Origin: Alphaproteobacteria bacterium
GTDB taxonomy: Bacteria > Pseudomonadota > Alphaproteobacteria > Rhizobiales > Aestuariivirgaceae
NCBI GenBank assembly: GCA_020441605.1
Contig: JAGRLX010000007.1
Span: forward strand, 1-21,210
Direction: 5' to 3'
DNA length: 21,210 nt
The notes beneath the pieces are model-generated. The model did no database searches and was not told the origin of the DNA. It saw only the letters and a list, made by a program, of their open reading frames with translations. The translations under genes and the position numbers were made by a program. Shown one piece after another: positions 8,395 to 16,961 of the stretch (positions are counted from its first letter, which is position 1; each line of letters starts with the position of its first letter).

Positions 8395-9153
8395 TCACTC
8401 CTTGGGAATCTTGAGGCCGCGCCGGATCAACTCGTCCCACGCGGCCTGTGGTGAATCGGCAAAGCCGAACAGGTCGAGATCGGTGCGGTTGATCATCCGG
8501 GTCTCGGCAAAATGCTCGAAATTGATCGCCGATTTCCAGAACGCCGTGTCGTACAGCACCACCGGCAGGGCATCATCCATCTTGCCGGTCTGGCGGAGCG
8601 TGAGGATCTCGAACAGCTCATCCATGGTGCCGAATCCGCCGGGGAACACCACCAGCGCCGACGCCCGCATCGCAAAGTGCATCTTGCGCATGGCAAAATA
8701 GTGGAAGCGGAAGGTGAGATCGGGTGTCGAAAAGGCGTTGGGCTCCTGTTCCATCGGCAGGGTGATGTTGTAGCCGATCGACGGTGCGTCGACGTCGTGG
8801 GCGCCTCGGTTCGCCGCCTCCATGATTCCCGGTCCGCCGCCGGTGGCGATCACGTTCTCGCGCGGCAGGCGGCCATCGAGCTTGGCACCGCCTTCTTCCG
8901 AGCAGATGCGGCCGAAGGCCCGTGCCGCTTCGTACCAGCCGGTGCCGTCGCCCTCCTGAACCCGCGCCGAGCCGAAGACCACCACGGTGGTGGCAACGCC
9001 CCACGACCGCAGATGTTCCTCGGCCTTCTGGTATTCGAGCTGAAAGCGGAGTCCCCGCGTGGTGTCCCCCAGCAGGAAGTCCAGGTCCATGGCCGGCAAG
9101 CGATAGGCGGCGGCGGCCATCTGTGCCTTGTTCGATGTCGTCACGGTATGCAT
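8395..9153 (-). CDS. LOG-family (TIGR00730) Rossmann-fold protein, possible nucleotide 5'-monophosphate phosphoribohydrolase
   Basis: A 252-residue protein with the lysine-decarboxylase-like/LOG signature: GGGPGIMEAAN (105-115), MRKMHF (155-160) and PGGFGTMDE (171-179). The PGGxGTxxE motif is the catalytic signature of LOG cytokinin-activating and related nucleotide phosphoribohydrolases. The bacterial substrate may be AMP or another nucleotide and is not determined by sequence. The N-terminal 50 residues are longer than in plant LOG, as in the longer bacterial class. The proposed ATG has GGAG only three bases upstream; Met12 is an alternative start. It is the first gene of an operon with the beta-CASP protein and is transcribed away from ppk2. 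Confidence 0.85.
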   Translation of the reverse strand: MHTVTTSNKAQMAAAAYRLPAMDLDFLLGDTTRGLRFQLEYQKAEEHLRSWGVATTVVVFGSARVQEGDGTGWYEAARAFGRICSEEGGAKLDGRLPRENVIATGGGPGIMEAANRGAHDVDAPSIGYNITLPMEQEPNAFSTPDLTFRFHYFAMRKMHFAMRASALVVFPGGFGTMDELFEILTLRQTGKMDDALPVVLYDTAFWKSAINFEHFAETRMINRTDLDLFGFADSPQAAWDELIRRGLKIPKE

Positions 9154-9171
9154 TCACTCCAGGCTGTCGCG

Positions 9172-9185
9172 TATCCTTCGGGATA
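9172..9185. repeat. Small perfect hairpin with TTCG loop in the LOG/ppk2 divergent region
   Basis: TATCC-TTCG-GGATA is a perfect 5-bp inverted repeat around a TTCG tetraloop. It lies 18 bp upstream of the LOG-family start and about 65 bp upstream of ppk2. On the minus strand it would sit in the short 5' leader of the LOG gene. A function is not established. Confidence 0.3.
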
Positions 9186-9190
9186 GGGCG

Positions 9191-9220
9191 ATGACAAACG
9201 GCAATCAAGGGGGCTAAGAT
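9191..9220 (+). promoter_or_regulatory. Candidate sigma-70 promoter of ppk2
   Basis: ATGACA (9191-9196, 5 of 6 to the -35 consensus), an 18-base spacer and TAAGAT (9215-9220, 4 of 6 to the -10 consensus) lie 30 bp before the ppk2 start. This is the best promoter-like pair I find in the window. A GGGGC/GCCCC arm pair (9210-9214 and 9222-9226) overlaps the -10 and may be an operator or may be chance. Confidence 0.45.
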
Positions 9221-9250
9221 CGCCCCTCGTCACAATTCGGGGTGGAGATC

Positions 9251-10075
<825 letters not shown>

Positions 10076-10122
10076 CCGGTACTTTTCAATAGCGCGGCGA
10101 AGGTCAGGGCGGCGGGCTGGCC

Positions 10123-11046
10123 TCAGGCCTGGGCGGCGAGAAAGGCGTCGACCTCGGCCCGGCTTGGCGCTGCGGCGGAGGCGCCCTTCCTGGTCGTGGA
10201 CAAGGCTCCGCAAGCCGCGGCGAAGCGCAGGGCCGCCGCTAGCGGCTGCCCCTGTTCGAGGGCATGGGCAAGCCCACCGTTGAAGCAGTCGCCCGCCGCC
10301 ACCGTATCGATGGCCGTGACCTTGAAGGCGGGAATGATCTCTTCGAGCCCTTCGGCAGCGACGGCGAGGCCGCGGGCGCCGAGCTTCACCACCGCGATCT
10401 TCACGCCGCGCGTTCTGAGTTCGCGCGCCGCCTGCAAGCCTTCTTCGAGGCTGGCCGGCTGCCAGCCCAGGATCAGGCCGGCCTCGGTTTCGTTGGGCGT
10501 GATGATGTCGACCGCCTGCAGCACGTCTGCGGGAAGGCCGTCGCGTGGCGCCGGCGCCGGATCGAGGATGACCGTCCCGCCATGGGCTCTGACGATGGCG
10601 GCGGCCGCCAGCGAGGCCGCCAGCGGCACCTCGAGCTGCAGCAGCAGCACGCTGGTCTTGTCCAGAGCTGCGCGGCCACGTTCGACGTCGCTCAAATCCA
10701 TGGCGAGGTTGCTGCCGCCAATGAGCGAGATGTAGTTCTCGCCTCCTTCGCCGACATTGATGATGGCGATGCCGGTGGCCCCGCCCTCATCGCGGCGGAC
10801 CAGTGTCAGATCGACGCCGTAAGACTGGAGTTCGCGCTCGGCCGGCCGCGAGAAATCGTCGGCACCAAGCCTGCAAATGAAATGAACGCCCGATCCGAGC
10901 TTGCGGGCGGCCACCGCCTGGTTGGCGCCCTTGCCGCCCAACCCCAGCTTGTATTCGTGGCCATGCAGCGTCTCGCCGGGTTTCGGCAGCCGCGCCATAT
11001 AGGCGGTGATATCCATGTTGATGCTGCCGAAGACGCCGACGGTCAT
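10123..11046 (-). CDS. rbsK: Ribokinase (PfkB family)
   Basis: A 307-residue PfkB-family sugar kinase. The N-terminal substrate-binding signature GGKGANQAVAA is at 37-47, NETE at 185-188, and the C-terminal DTVAAGDCFNGGLA at 247-260 carries the catalytic base Asp253. The DTxAAGD form and the NQAVAA stretch are typical of ribokinase, which phosphorylates D-ribose to ribose 5-phosphate. A related pentose or nucleoside kinase is possible. The start has a good GGGAGG site. No ribose transporter or LacI-type regulator is nearby. The gene sits 18 bp behind the export lipoprotein on the same strand, so it may be read as part of that transcript. Confidence 0.88.
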   Translation of the reverse strand: MTVGVFGSINMDITAYMARLPKPGETLHGHEYKLGLGGKGANQAVAARKLGSGVHFICRLGADDFSRPAERELQSYGVDLTLVRRDEGGATGIAIINVGEGGENYISLIGGSNLAMDLSDVERGRAALDKTSVLLLQLEVPLAASLAAAAIVRAHGGTVILDPAPAPRDGLPADVLQAVDIITPNETEAGLILGWQPASLEEGLQAARELRTRGVKIAVVKLGARGLAVAAEGLEEIIPAFKVTAIDTVAAGDCFNGGLAHALEQGQPLAAALRFAAACGALSTTRKGASAAAPSRAEVDAFLAAQA

Positions 11047-11064
11047 GGCAACCTCCCTGGAGGA

Positions 11065-12183
11065 TCAGAAATTCGTCAGTTGCGAGCCGACCGAAATGGA
11101 CCCGCGCACGGTTGCCAGAGTCAGCGCGATCGGCTGCAAGGCCCGCGTCCACTCCACCGTCGGTGCGTTGGTGATGTAGATGGTGTCGTCAGGCTTCATG
11201 CCGAAGGCCTGGGCCAGAAACATGGTCTCTGGCTTGGCCATGTTGAACTTGAAGATCACCGGGCCTTCCTGCCAATTGCCGTCGGCATCGACCCAGGCTT
11301 TGGGTTCGCGCAGCCGGAAGACGAAGACGCCAGTGTTGCTCGAATTGGTATTGTCGAGGCCGCCGACCTGGGCCAGCGCATCGAGCAGCGTCGGATTGGA
11401 CTTGCTGAACTCGACCTGGCCGCTCTGCTTGACCGCGCCGAGAGCGTTGAACACCTTGGCGTTCGATTCAAGGATCACCTCGTCGCCGGCCCGCAGTTGC
11501 TGATTCTGCCCGCTCTGCACCTTGGCGAGGGACATGCGTTTGACCGACTTGCCACGGCGCACGATGACATCCACCTGATGAGCCGGTTTGGTGGAACCGC
11601 CGGCCCGTGACACCGCATCGATCAGCGTCATCGGACCTTCGATCATCGAGAACCGGCCCGGGGCCTTGACTTCGCCGCTGACCAGCACGCTCGAGCCGCG
11701 ATCGGCGATGAGTTCGACATAGACCTGCGGTTCGAAGGTGACACCGGCAAGCCGGGCGCGCAGACGGTCCTCGACGCGCTGGGGGTCGAGACCCGCGACC
11801 TTCACCCGGCCGGCATAGGGAATGGAGATCGTGCCCTTGTGGTCAACCCTGACATTGTCGAACAGCGTACCACCGGCGGCGAGCGGCGCGAAAAGACCGC
11901 CTTCCTTGCTCTCGGAAACCCTTACGCGCAGGACGTCACCGGAGGACAACGCGACAGCTGGCGCGGCTGGCACGCCGGCTGTTCCGGCACCATCGGCCGA
12001 TGCCTGCACGCGGTAATCCGCGACATTCTCCGCCACCATGTCGATGAGGGTAAAGCCGGCGAGGTCAGCCGAGCGGTCGGTAATGGCCCGCTCGCCCGGT
12101 CCGGCCCGCGGGATACCGCTGCAGCCTGACAAGACCGCCAGGGCTATCAAGAGAACAACCCGCCGGATTGCGCTTGGCGTCAT
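11065..12183 (-). CDS. Polysaccharide export outer-membrane lipoprotein (Wza family)
   Basis: A 372-residue protein with a lipoprotein signal peptide: hydrophobic VVLLIALAVLSGC with the lipobox LSGC and acylated Cys21. A polysaccharide-export domain follows (about 78-158, beginning SSGDVLRVRV). Two SLBB-type domains come next (about 164-240, SVLVSGEVKAPG, and about 244-335, FNALGAVKQSG). The C-terminal stretch (342-365) could be the amphipathic helix that forms the outer-membrane pore in Wza. The length is as expected for Wza/GumB-like proteins. It exports the polymer made by the locus to its right. The partner co-polymerase/tyrosine kinase (Wzc) is not in the window. The ATG at 12183 has only a distant GGGGA (about 13 bases), so initiation may be weak or the start mis-assigned; the signal peptide supports it. 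Confidence 0.9.
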   Translation of the reverse strand: MTPSAIRRVVLLIALAVLSGCSGIPRAGPGERAITDRSADLAGFTLIDMVAENVADYRVQASADGAGTAGVPAAPAVALSSGDVLRVRVSESKEGGLFAPLAAGGTLFDNVRVDHKGTISIPYAGRVKVAGLDPQRVEDRLRARLAGVTFEPQVYVELIADRGSSVLVSGEVKAPGRFSMIEGPMTLIDAVSRAGGSTKPAHQVDVIVRRGKSVKRMSLAKVQSGQNQQLRAGDEVILESNAKVFNALGAVKQSGQVEFSKSNPTLLDALAQVGGLDNTNSSNTGVFVFRLREPKAWVDADGNWQEGPVIFKFNMAKPETMFLAQAFGMKPDDTIYITNAPTVEWTRALQPIALTLATVRGSISVGSQLTNF

Positions 12184-12210
12184 GCGTAAAACTAGTCCCC
12201 ATCCACTCTC

Positions 12211-12238
12211 TCATCCGTCCGTCCCACCCGCCGGATGA
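12211..12238. repeat. Inverted repeat in the leader of the export gene
   Basis: TCATCCG (12211-12217) and CGGATGA (12232-12238) are perfect 7-bp arms around a 14-base loop, 28-55 bp upstream of the export-gene start. It could be an mRNA leader hairpin or an operator half-site pair. No U-tract follows it on the minus strand. Confidence 0.35.
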
Positions 12239-12263
12239 AAGCAACTCATATTATTTGGCGCCC

Positions 12264-12293
12264 TTGATAGACCATTGGCACAACCCTGGGCAA
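12264..12293 (-). promoter_or_regulatory. Weak candidate promoter of the export gene
   Basis: On the minus strand, TTGCCC (12293-12288) and TATCAA (12269-12264) are spaced by 18 bases, each 4 of 6 to the sigma-70 consensus. This would give a leader of about 75 bases containing the inverted repeat at 12211-12238. Two direct copies of ATTGGCA (12274-12280 and 12342-12348) lie within and upstream. The rest of the 12184-12413 gap holds no ORF I would call real. Confidence 0.2.
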
Positions 12294-12364
12294 GGCTGCA
12301 GGCGAGTCCAATGCCCATTTGCCACCCAATCAACTTAATCTATTGGCATTTTTGCAACAGCAAC

Positions 12365-12391
12365 AGCCCCCATTCATGGTTAACGGGGGCT
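12365..12391. terminator. GC-rich hairpin behind the GT-B-like gene, possible terminator
   Basis: AGCCCCC (12365-12371) and GGGGGCT (12385-12391) form a perfect 7-bp stem around a 13-base loop, 22 bp past the stop of the glycosyltransferase-like gene. It separates that gene from the export gene's control region. The T-tract is poor on the minus strand (CTGTTGC) and only slightly better on the plus strand (CTTTATG). It is therefore at best a weak intrinsic terminator. Confidence 0.4.
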
Positions 12392-12413
12392 TTATGCCGC
12401 AGGTTTTCCCGAC

Positions 12414-13466
12414 TCAGACCAGTTCCAGCTCCTTGAGCCAGAAATTGCGCACCCGGCGCATGTCCCCCAGGGTCTGGGACAGGACCTGCCCGCCAGAGGC
12501 CAACGAGCGGGCAAGGCCGCGATTCGCCACGAGATTGAGCAGTCCGTCGCGCCAGGCCTGCGGGTCGTTCGGCAGCAGCATGCCTGACTGGCCGTCGGCG
12601 ACGATTCCGGCGAAGGGAGGCTGGCGTGTGTAGAGGCCCGCCGCGCCGAACGCGGCATGATCGTGGAGCCGGCTGATCGACCGGGCCCGGTTGAACGCGG
12701 TGTCGAGGGCCGGCGCGATCGCAGCGTGGAAGCGGTTCTCGGCAACGAAGATCCGATAACGGTGCCAATCCATCATCGGCAGATGAATGGCATTGGGCAG
12801 CGACCTCAGTGGCCGTGGCGCATGACCGTTGAGGAAGGTGGTGAGACGCGCCTCAGGCCGGAGTTGGAGGAATTCGGCCAGGGCCTCGGCAATGTGGTTG
12901 AGATCGAGGAGATGCGACCGGGTAGCGGCAAAGACCACGTCGAACGGCTTTGCCCGGTTGTGATGGACCAGTGCGCCCGCCCGGTGGCACTGGGCCGGAT
13001 CCAGCTGGATGGCACGTTTGCGGCGATAGGCCCGGAGAATGATGTTCGATGGCGCCACGACGTCGGTGACATGCCTCAGCAATTGTTGCAGAGGTCCGTC
13101 GCGATAGGCGATGAGGCGGCGGCGATAGTCGGCCGGGAGGCCATCGTTCTCGGCCAAGGCAAAGAAGTCGTCGTCGACCACGAGGTACACCCGCTCGTAA
13201 CCGTTCTGCTCGAGCATCCGAAGATCGGCCGGTCCGGCATAGCGAATGATAACCGCCCTGCCGCCCGACACATAGAGATTGCGGCCCAGGCGTCGAATCG
13301 GCCGCTCGGGGTTGTCATTGCGGTTACTGATCAGATCGGCAAGAGGGTCGGCAAAATAGAGGGAGCCGGAGGGAATCTGAGGTCCCATACGGCGCTTGGC
13401 GAATGGCAACCGTTCCGCGAGCCTAACCTTGACGGCACGCCGCACTATCTCGGGTAGCAACGCCAC
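12414..13466 (-). CDS. Divergent GT-B-type glycosyltransferase-like protein
   Basis: A 350-residue protein without a signal peptide or membrane segment. The C-terminal third resembles the donor-binding half of GT4/GT1 enzymes: FNRARSISRLHDHAAFGAAGLY (258-279) corresponds to the common FN-x2-KS-x3-LEY-x-ALG-x-P pattern, then DGQSGMLLPNDPQAW (291-305). The usual glutamate of the LEY element is replaced (LHDH), so activity is uncertain. The N-terminal half contains FDVVFAATRSHL (175-186), typical of a second Rossmann domain. Translation starts at GTG 13466, with AGGGG about nine bases upstream. It sits between rmlD and the export gene, so a role in the same polysaccharide is likely. The acceptor and donor are unknown, and an inactive partner protein is the alternative. 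Confidence 0.6.
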   Translation of the reverse strand: MALLPEIVRRAVKVRLAERLPFAKRRMGPQIPSGSLYFADPLADLISNRNDNPERPIRRLGRNLYVSGGRAVIIRYAGPADLRMLEQNGYERVYLVVDDDFFALAENDGLPADYRRRLIAYRDGPLQQLLRHVTDVVAPSNIILRAYRRKRAIQLDPAQCHRAGALVHHNRAKPFDVVFAATRSHLLDLNHIAEALAEFLQLRPEARLTTFLNGHAPRPLRSLPNAIHLPMMDWHRYRIFVAENRFHAAIAPALDTAFNRARSISRLHDHAAFGAAGLYTRQPPFAGIVADGQSGMLLPNDPQAWRDGLLNLVANRGLARSLASGGQVLSQTLGDMRRVRNFWLKELELV

Positions 13467-13545
13467 GCGATTTTACCCCTGTCCACGAACGCCCACTCCC
13501 GTGGGTCATCTTGCCTCTGAATCAGACAATGATGCAAGTGCGAAA

Positions 13546-14430
13546 TCAGCTGTTTGCCAGCAGGCGCTTCACGGTTTCGTCAACCGCGTCCTGCCATGGG
13601 CGCAGGGAAAAGCCATAGCGGGCCGCGAAGGCGCCGGTTTCCATGCGGGAATTGCCTGGCCGGCGGGCGGGGGTCGGATAGTCCGCCGTGGTGATGGCCT
13701 CAACGTCCGGATGTGGCCCGCCAAGTGCGGCGCTGGTCGCGAAGATCCGCCTGGCGAGGCCACACCAGGTGGTCGCGCCTTCACCACAGCAGTGGAAGAT
13801 GCCGCCGTGTTCGCGATCGGCCAGCAGACCGGGCGCCATGCGCAGCAGGGCATCGGCAATATCGAGGGCGCTGGTGGGATTGCCGTGCTGGTCGTCGACC
13901 ACGCGCAGGCTGGTGCGCTGGGCGCCCACACGCAACATGGTCCTGACGAAATTGGCGCCGAAGGGGCTGTAAACCCAGGAGGTGCGCAGGATGACCGCAT
14001 GCGGGTGGGCGGCGCGAACCGCATCCTCGCCGGCGAGCTTCGAGGCGCCATAGACGCCAAGCGGGCCGGTGGCGTCGTCTTCCACATAGGGGGTCGGTTT
14101 GTCGCCCGGGTAGACATAATCGGTCGACAGGTGGATGAGCGGCACGCCGAGGTCACGGGTTGCGGCGGCCACCGCGCCGGCGCCGTCGCGATTGGCCGCG
14201 AAGGCCCGTTCGGGGTCGGATTCGGCCTTGTCCACGGCGGTGTAGGCGGCCGCACTGACCACGACGTCGGGCCGCGCGGCCCGGAGGGTGGCACCGACCG
14301 TTGCCGGAGTTTCAAGATCGAGCGCCGGGCGCCCGAGGGCGATCACCTCGAACTCCGGCCTTCCTGCGGCCCGCTCCAGAAGAGAACTGGCAACCTGGCC
14401 GCTGTTGCCGGTGACGACGAGCCGGATCAT
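13546..14430 (-). CDS. rmlD: dTDP-4-dehydrorhamnose reductase
   Basis: A 294-residue extended SDR enzyme, the last step of dTDP-L-rhamnose synthesis (reduction of dTDP-4-keto-L-rhamnose with NAD(P)H). It has a GNSGQV cofactor loop (8-13), [10 protein letters not shown] (61-70), the STDYVYPG segment (102-109, Thr103/Asp104) and the catalytic YGASK (Tyr127, Lys131). The start is fixed by an ATGA overlap with the rmlB stop; longer in-frame readings upstream lie inside rmlB and are Arg/Ala-rich noise. Length matches the family. It is the last gene of the rmlACBD operon. A short CCCAC/GTGGG hairpin (13492-13505) follows before the next gene. Confidence 0.93.
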   Translation of the reverse strand: MIRLVVTGNSGQVASSLLERAAGRPEFEVIALGRPALDLETPATVGATLRAARPDVVVSAAAYTAVDKAESDPERAFAANRDGAGAVAAATRDLGVPLIHLSTDYVYPGDKPTPYVEDDATGPLGVYGASKLAGEDAVRAAHPHAVILRTSWVYSPFGANFVRTMLRVGAQRTSLRVVDDQHGNPTSALDIADALLRMAPGLLADREHGGIFHCCGEGATTWCGLARRIFATSAALGGPHPDVEAITTADYPTPARRPGNSRMETGAFAARYGFSLRPWQDAVDETVKRLLANS

Positions 14431-15485
14431 TTCTTGGCCACGCCGAGCCGCTCGCCGGCGTAGCGCGCGGCGCGCAGGGGCTGCCACCAGGCGCCATTGG
14501 CGAGATACCATTCGACGGTCTTGCGCAGCCCGGTGTCGAAGGTCTCGCGGGCCTTCCAGCCCAGCTCGGTTTCGATCTTGGTGGCGTCGATCGCATAGCG
14601 CAGGTCATGGCCCGGCCGATCGCCGACGAAGGTGATGAGCTGGCGGCGCGACCCCGAATTGAGCGGCATCAGTTCATCGAGCGTGTCGCAGATGGTCTCC
14701 ACCACCTTCAGGTTCGAACGTTCGTTGCGCCCGCCGATATTGTAGGACTGGCCGACGCGGCCCCGGGTCACGACCAGAGCCAGGGCCCTGGCATGATCTT
14801 CCACATGCAGCCAGTCGCGCACATTCTCGCCCGTGCCATAGACCGGCAGGGGCTTGCCCTCCATGCCGTTGATGATCATCAGCGGAATGAGCTTTTCGGG
14901 GAAATGATAGGGTCCGTAGTTGTTGGAGCAATTGGACAGCACCACCGGCAGGCCGTAGGTATGGTGCCAGGCCATCACCAGATGGTCGGATGCGGCCTTC
15001 GAGGCCGAATAGGGCGAGGACGGTCGGTAGGGTGTGTCCTCGGTGAACATCCCGCCGTCGAGCGGCAGGTCGCCGAAGACCTCGTCGGTCGAAATGTGAT
15101 GGAAGCGGAACGCCGATTTCCTGGGTTCAGGGAGGTCTGCGTGGTAGGCGCGCGCCGCCTGCAGAAGCGCGAATGTGCCCAGGATGTTGGTCTGCACGAA
15201 GTCGCCCGGACCGTCGATCGACCGGTCCACATGGCTTTCCGCGGCCAAGTGCATGATGGCGTCGACCTGCTCGCCGCGCATGATGGCCTGCATGGCGTCG
15301 CGGTCGCAGATATCCTGCTTGTGGAACGCATAGGCCGGGTTTCCGGCAAGAACGGCGGTCGATCCGTCGCTCGCCGCGTAAGTCATCTTGTCGACATTAA
15401 CCACCGACATGCCGAGATCGCTCACGAGGTGCCGGCACACTGCCGAACCGATGAAACCGCAACCGCCGGTGACCATGATCTTCAT
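14427..15485 (-). CDS. rmlB: dTDP-glucose 4,6-dehydratase
   Basis: A 352-residue extended SDR that converts dTDP-glucose to dTDP-4-keto-6-deoxyglucose with bound NAD. The cofactor loop is TGGCGFIGS (6-14), the [10 protein letters not shown] block is at 81-90, the catalytic TDE is at 133-135 (Thr, Asp, Glu) and YSASK carries Tyr159 and Lys163. [15 protein letters not shown] (188-202) is also diagnostic. The start MKIMVTGG has AGGA about nine bases upstream; the longer open frame is rejected because it runs back into rmlC. It lies 20 bp behind rmlC and shares ATGA with rmlD. Confidence 0.96.
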   Translation of the reverse strand: MKIMVTGGCGFIGSAVCRHLVSDLGMSVVNVDKMTYAASDGSTAVLAGNPAYAFHKQDICDRDAMQAIMRGEQVDAIMHLAAESHVDRSIDGPGDFVQTNILGTFALLQAARAYHADLPEPRKSAFRFHHISTDEVFGDLPLDGGMFTEDTPYRPSSPYSASKAASDHLVMAWHHTYGLPVVLSNCSNNYGPYHFPEKLIPLMIINGMEGKPLPVYGTGENVRDWLHVEDHARALALVVTRGRVGQSYNIGGRNERSNLKVVETICDTLDELMPLNSGSRRQLITFVGDRPGHDLRYAIDATKIETELGWKARETFDTGLRKTVEWYLANGAWWQPLRAARYAGERLGVAKK

Positions 15486-15505
15486 GTCGGAACGTCCTGT
15501 GAAAG

Positions 15506-16066
15506 CTAGAAGGAAATCTGTGCCGCAATTTCGGCCAGGAGCGGTGCTGCGGCATCCTTGCCGGATAGCACGGGTTTCTGGCCCGCCGCTACTGGCCAGG
15601 CGATGCCGATGGCCGGATCGTCCCAGCGGACGCTGCGGTCGCAGTCCGGCGCATAGGGGGCCGAGACCTTGTAGAGAACCTCGACATCGGGCTCGAGGGT
15701 CAGGAAACCGTGGGCAAAGCCCTTGGGGATCAGAAGCTGATTGAAAGTCTCGGCCGACAGAATCTTGGAAACCCATTTGCCGTAGGTCGGCGAGCCGCTG
15801 CGGATATCAACGGCCACGTCGAAGATCGATCCCCGAAGCACACGGATCAGCTTGTCCTGGGCAAACGGCGCGACCTGAAAATGGAGTCCGCGCAGCGTGC
15901 CCGGTTCCGCCGAGAAGGACTGGTTGTCCTGCATCCAGTCGATGGTGGCGCCGGCATCGGCAAAGCGCTGGCGCTGCCAGGTCTCCGAAAAGAAGCCGCG
16001 GGCATCGCCGAACTTGCGCGGGATGATTTCGAGCACCCCGCCGAGGCCCAGATCATTCACCCGCAT
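15506..16066 (-). CDS. rmlC: dTDP-4-dehydrorhamnose 3,5-epimerase
   Basis: A 186-residue cupin enzyme, the third step of dTDP-L-rhamnose synthesis. Diagnostic segments are [10 protein letters not shown] (21-30), DNQSFS (47-52), TLRGLHFQ (57-64) with catalytic base His62, Lys72, [12 protein letters not shown] (78-89), IPKGFAHGF (113-121) and Tyr132, the proposed acid. Length is as expected. The start overlaps the end of rmlA by 14 bases, with AAGGAG seven bases before the ATG inside rmlA, indicating coupled translation. Confidence 0.95.
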   Translation of the reverse strand: MRVNDLGLGGVLEIIPRKFGDARGFFSETWQRQRFADAGATIDWMQDNQSFSAEPGTLRGLHFQVAPFAQDKLIRVLRGSIFDVAVDIRSGSPTYGKWVSKILSAETFNQLLIPKGFAHGFLTLEPDVEVLYKVSAPYAPDCDRSVRWDDPAIGIAWPVAAGQKPVLSGKDAAAPLLAEIAAQISF

Positions 16067-16961
16067 GGAACTGCTCCTTGCGGGGCTCGTTGCCGTGTTC
16101 GGCCACGATACGCCGGAGATAGGCAGCGTATTCGGTCTTGCCCAGGGCCGCGGCCCGCTTCAGCATGGCGTCGGCGTCGATGTAGCCGCAAGCGAAGGCG
16201 ATCTCCTCAGGGCAGCACACTTTCACGCCGGTGCGGGTCTCGATGGTGCGGATATAGGAGCCTGCGTCATGCAGGCTGTCGTGGGTGCCGGTGTCCAGCC
16301 ACGCATATCCGCGCCCCATGACTTCAACCTGAAGCGTGCCTGCGTCGAGGTACAGGCGGTTGAGGTCGGTGATCTCCAGTTCTCCGCGCGGAGAAGGTCT
16401 CAGGTCCTTTGCCAGTCCCACCACTTTGTTGTCGTAGAAGTACAGGCCGGTCACCGCGTAGTTGCTCTTCGGCTTGGCGGGCTTCTCCTCGAGACTGAGC
16501 ACCTTGCCGCTGGGGTCGAACTCTGCAACGCCGTAGCGGTGTGGGTCATGGACGTGATAGGCAAACACAGTGGCACCATCCGGTCGCGTGCTGGCATTGC
16601 CGAGCAGCGTGGCGAAGTCATGTCCGTAGAAGATGTTGTCGCCAAGGACGAGGGAAGAAGGCGCGTTGCCAATGAACTGCTCGCCGATGATGAAGGCTTG
16701 CGCCAGACCATCCGGACTGGGCTGTACAGCGTACTGGATGTTCAGTCCCCACTGGCTGCCGTCGCCGAGAAGGTCAGCGAATCGCGGGGTGTCCTGTGGG
16801 GTGGAGATCACCAGGATGTCGCGAATGCCGGCCAGCATCAGCGTGGTCAGCGGGTAGTAGATCATCGGCTTGTCGTACACTGGCAAAATTTGCTTCGACA
16901 CGGCCAGGGTGACGGGATAAAGCCGAGTGCCACTGCCGCCGGCAAGGATGATACCCTTCAT
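16053..16961 (-). CDS. rmlA: Glucose-1-phosphate thymidylyltransferase
   Basis: A 302-residue sugar nucleotidyltransferase, the first step of the pathway: dTTP plus glucose 1-phosphate to dTDP-glucose. It has the nucleotide-binding [11 protein letters not shown] (8-18), [16 protein letters not shown] (23-38), LGDNIFYG (106-113), LEEKP (156-160) and ELEITDLNR (193-201). Length is typical. The start MKGIILAGG is canonical. The nearest purine-rich stretch (GAGAGAG) is about 13 bases upstream, so the ribosome site is weak. It is the first gene of the rml operon (A-C-B-D order) and is divergent from the plus-strand GT2. A CRP-type palindrome lies about 144-159 bp upstream. Confidence 0.96.
   Translation of the reverse strand: MKGIILAGGSGTRLYPVTLAVSKQILPVYDKPMIYYPLTTLMLAGIRDILVISTPQDTPRFADLLGDGSQWGLNIQYAVQPSPDGLAQAFIIGEQFIGNAPSSLVLGDNIFYGHDFATLLGNASTRPDGATVFAYHVHDPHRYGVAEFDPSGKVLSLEEKPAKPKSNYAVTGLYFYDNKVVGLAKDLRPSPRGELEITDLNRLYLDAGTLQVEVMGRGYAWLDTGTHDSLHDAGSYIRTIETRTGVKVCCPEEIAFACGYIDADAMLKRAAALGKTEYAAYLRRIVAEHGNEPRKEQFHAGE

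Noticed and set aside
10264..11610. 448-codon plus-strand frame across rbsK and the export gene
   Set aside because: It is antisense to two well-supported genes and crosses the boundary between them; the translated product has no domain logic.
12276..12292. Sigma-54-like TGGCAC element in front of the export gene
   Set aside because: The GG-to-GC spacing is off by one base and it points away from the export gene.
14431..14511. N-terminal extension of rmlD
   Set aside because: The extra 27 residues lie inside rmlB and are Arg/Ala-rich. The ATG at 14430 shares ATGA with the rmlB stop and gives the canonical RmlD N-terminus.
15486..15776. 97-residue N-terminal extension of rmlB
   Set aside because: It runs back into rmlC in another frame. 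The canonical MKIMVTGG start at 15485 has its own ribosome site.
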